Part shown: positions 5,986 through 6,111 of the stretch, piece after piece
Numbering within the stretch: the stretch's first letter is position 1
Layout: each line of letters starts with the position of its first letter
The notes under the pieces: generated by a model
What the model saw: only the letters and a program-made list of their open reading frames with translations
Database searches by the model: none
What the model was told of the DNA's origin: nothing
Translations under genes and position numbers: made by a program
Assembly (NCBI GenBank): GCA_902772625.1
Contig: CACYBP010000397.1
Span: 1-6,111 of the forward strand
DNA: 6,111 nucleotides
Direction: 5' to 3'
Source: Oscillospiraceae bacterium
GTDB taxonomy: Bacteria > Bacillota > Clostridia > Oscillospirales > QAMX01

Positions 5986-6111
5986 CTAATTTCCTTTCTC
6001 TTCTCCGAAGAAGTACCGGTACGCGTTGAGATAACAGACGCCGTCCACCTCCCGCGCCGAAAAGCCGGCGCGCGAAAGCTCTTCCGCGAAAAGCGGCAGA
6101 TCCTCCACCCC
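5986..6111 (-). CDS. Probable M19 (membrane/renal-type) dipeptidase, C-terminal 41 residues only
   Basis: Only the last 41 codons and a TAG stop are visible; the gene continues past the right edge. The fragment has GVEDLPLFAEELSRAGFS followed by a short turn and VCYLNAYRYF. This matches the usual end of M19 dipeptidases: G(I/V)ED-x-x-L, then a helix ending in RAGFS, then an (I/V)(C/G)-x-x-N-x-x-R helix. Such enzymes are zinc hydrolases that cleave dipeptides, often with broad or D-amino-acid specificity. The metal ligands lie upstream and cannot be checked here, so the assignment rests on the tail alone. The stop is 2 bp before thrC, indicating one operon. The thrC ribosome binding site overlaps its last codons. 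Confidence 0.7.
   Translation of the reverse strand, partial: GVEDLPLFAEELSRAGFSAREVDGVCYLNAYRYFFGEEKGN
5992..5997 (-). promoter_or_regulatory. thrC ribosome binding site inside the dipeptidase gene
   Basis: AAAGGA on the minus strand lies 8 nt before the thrC ATG and within the final codons of the dipeptidase. Ribosomes finishing the dipeptidase would stop right over the thrC start, which favours translational coupling. Confidence 0.75.

Noticed and set aside
1..6111. A hidden novel defence, mobile or biosynthetic system
   Set aside because: All substantial minus-strand coding capacity is accounted for by known families, the intergenic gaps are short, and no integrase, transposase, repeat array or composition break is visible.

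Overview
The window is a stretch of ordinary, densely packed bacterial chromosome. It looks like a GC-rich member of the Firmicutes, most likely class Clostridia, perhaps an Oscillospirales-type gut lineage. The reasons are: strong AAAGGAGGT-type ribosome binding sites; the gene order tig-clpP-clpX; a DUF1540 cysteine-rich miniprotein, a family typical of clostridia; and a clostridial-style threonine synthase of about 496 residues. The assignment to Clostridia is inference; a finer placement is not supported by what can be read here. Both ends cut through genes.

Layout, right to left along the minus strand, which carries all but one gene. The C-terminal end of a probable M19 dipeptidase (5986-6111, partial) runs 2 bp into thrC (4493-5983). 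The only plus-strand gene, a 58-residue DUF1540 protein (4278-4454), converges on thrC. It ends in a strong intrinsic terminator whose T-run touches the thrC stop codon. Divergent from it is a calcineurin-like metallophosphoesterase (3426-4142). Then come tig (trigger factor, 1891-3243), with a good extended -10 promoter and a structured leader; clpP (1149-1739), behind a 151-bp spacer that holds a consensus -10 box; and clpX (1-1112), which starts at GTG and lacks about its last 50 residues because the window ends.

Functionally the left half is a protein-folding and degradation module. Trigger factor receives nascent chains at the ribosome exit tunnel, ClpX recognises and unfolds substrates, and ClpP degrades them. 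The ClpX loop that docks on ClpP, the pore loops, the zinc finger and the ClpP catalytic triad are all intact. The right half is housekeeping metabolism (threonine synthesis, dipeptide hydrolysis) plus two poorly characterised genes.

I looked for an undescribed system and do not see one. The items most worth a second look are modest: the cysteine-enriched DUF1540 protein with its own terminator beside an orphan phosphoesterase, two mutually exclusive hairpins in the tig leader, and an acidic repeat-encoded tail on trigger factor. Several very long antisense open frames are explained by the near absence of TTA, CTA and TCA codons. No tRNA, rRNA, CRISPR array, insertion sequence or attachment site was seen, and no gene-free stretch exceeds about 180 bp.
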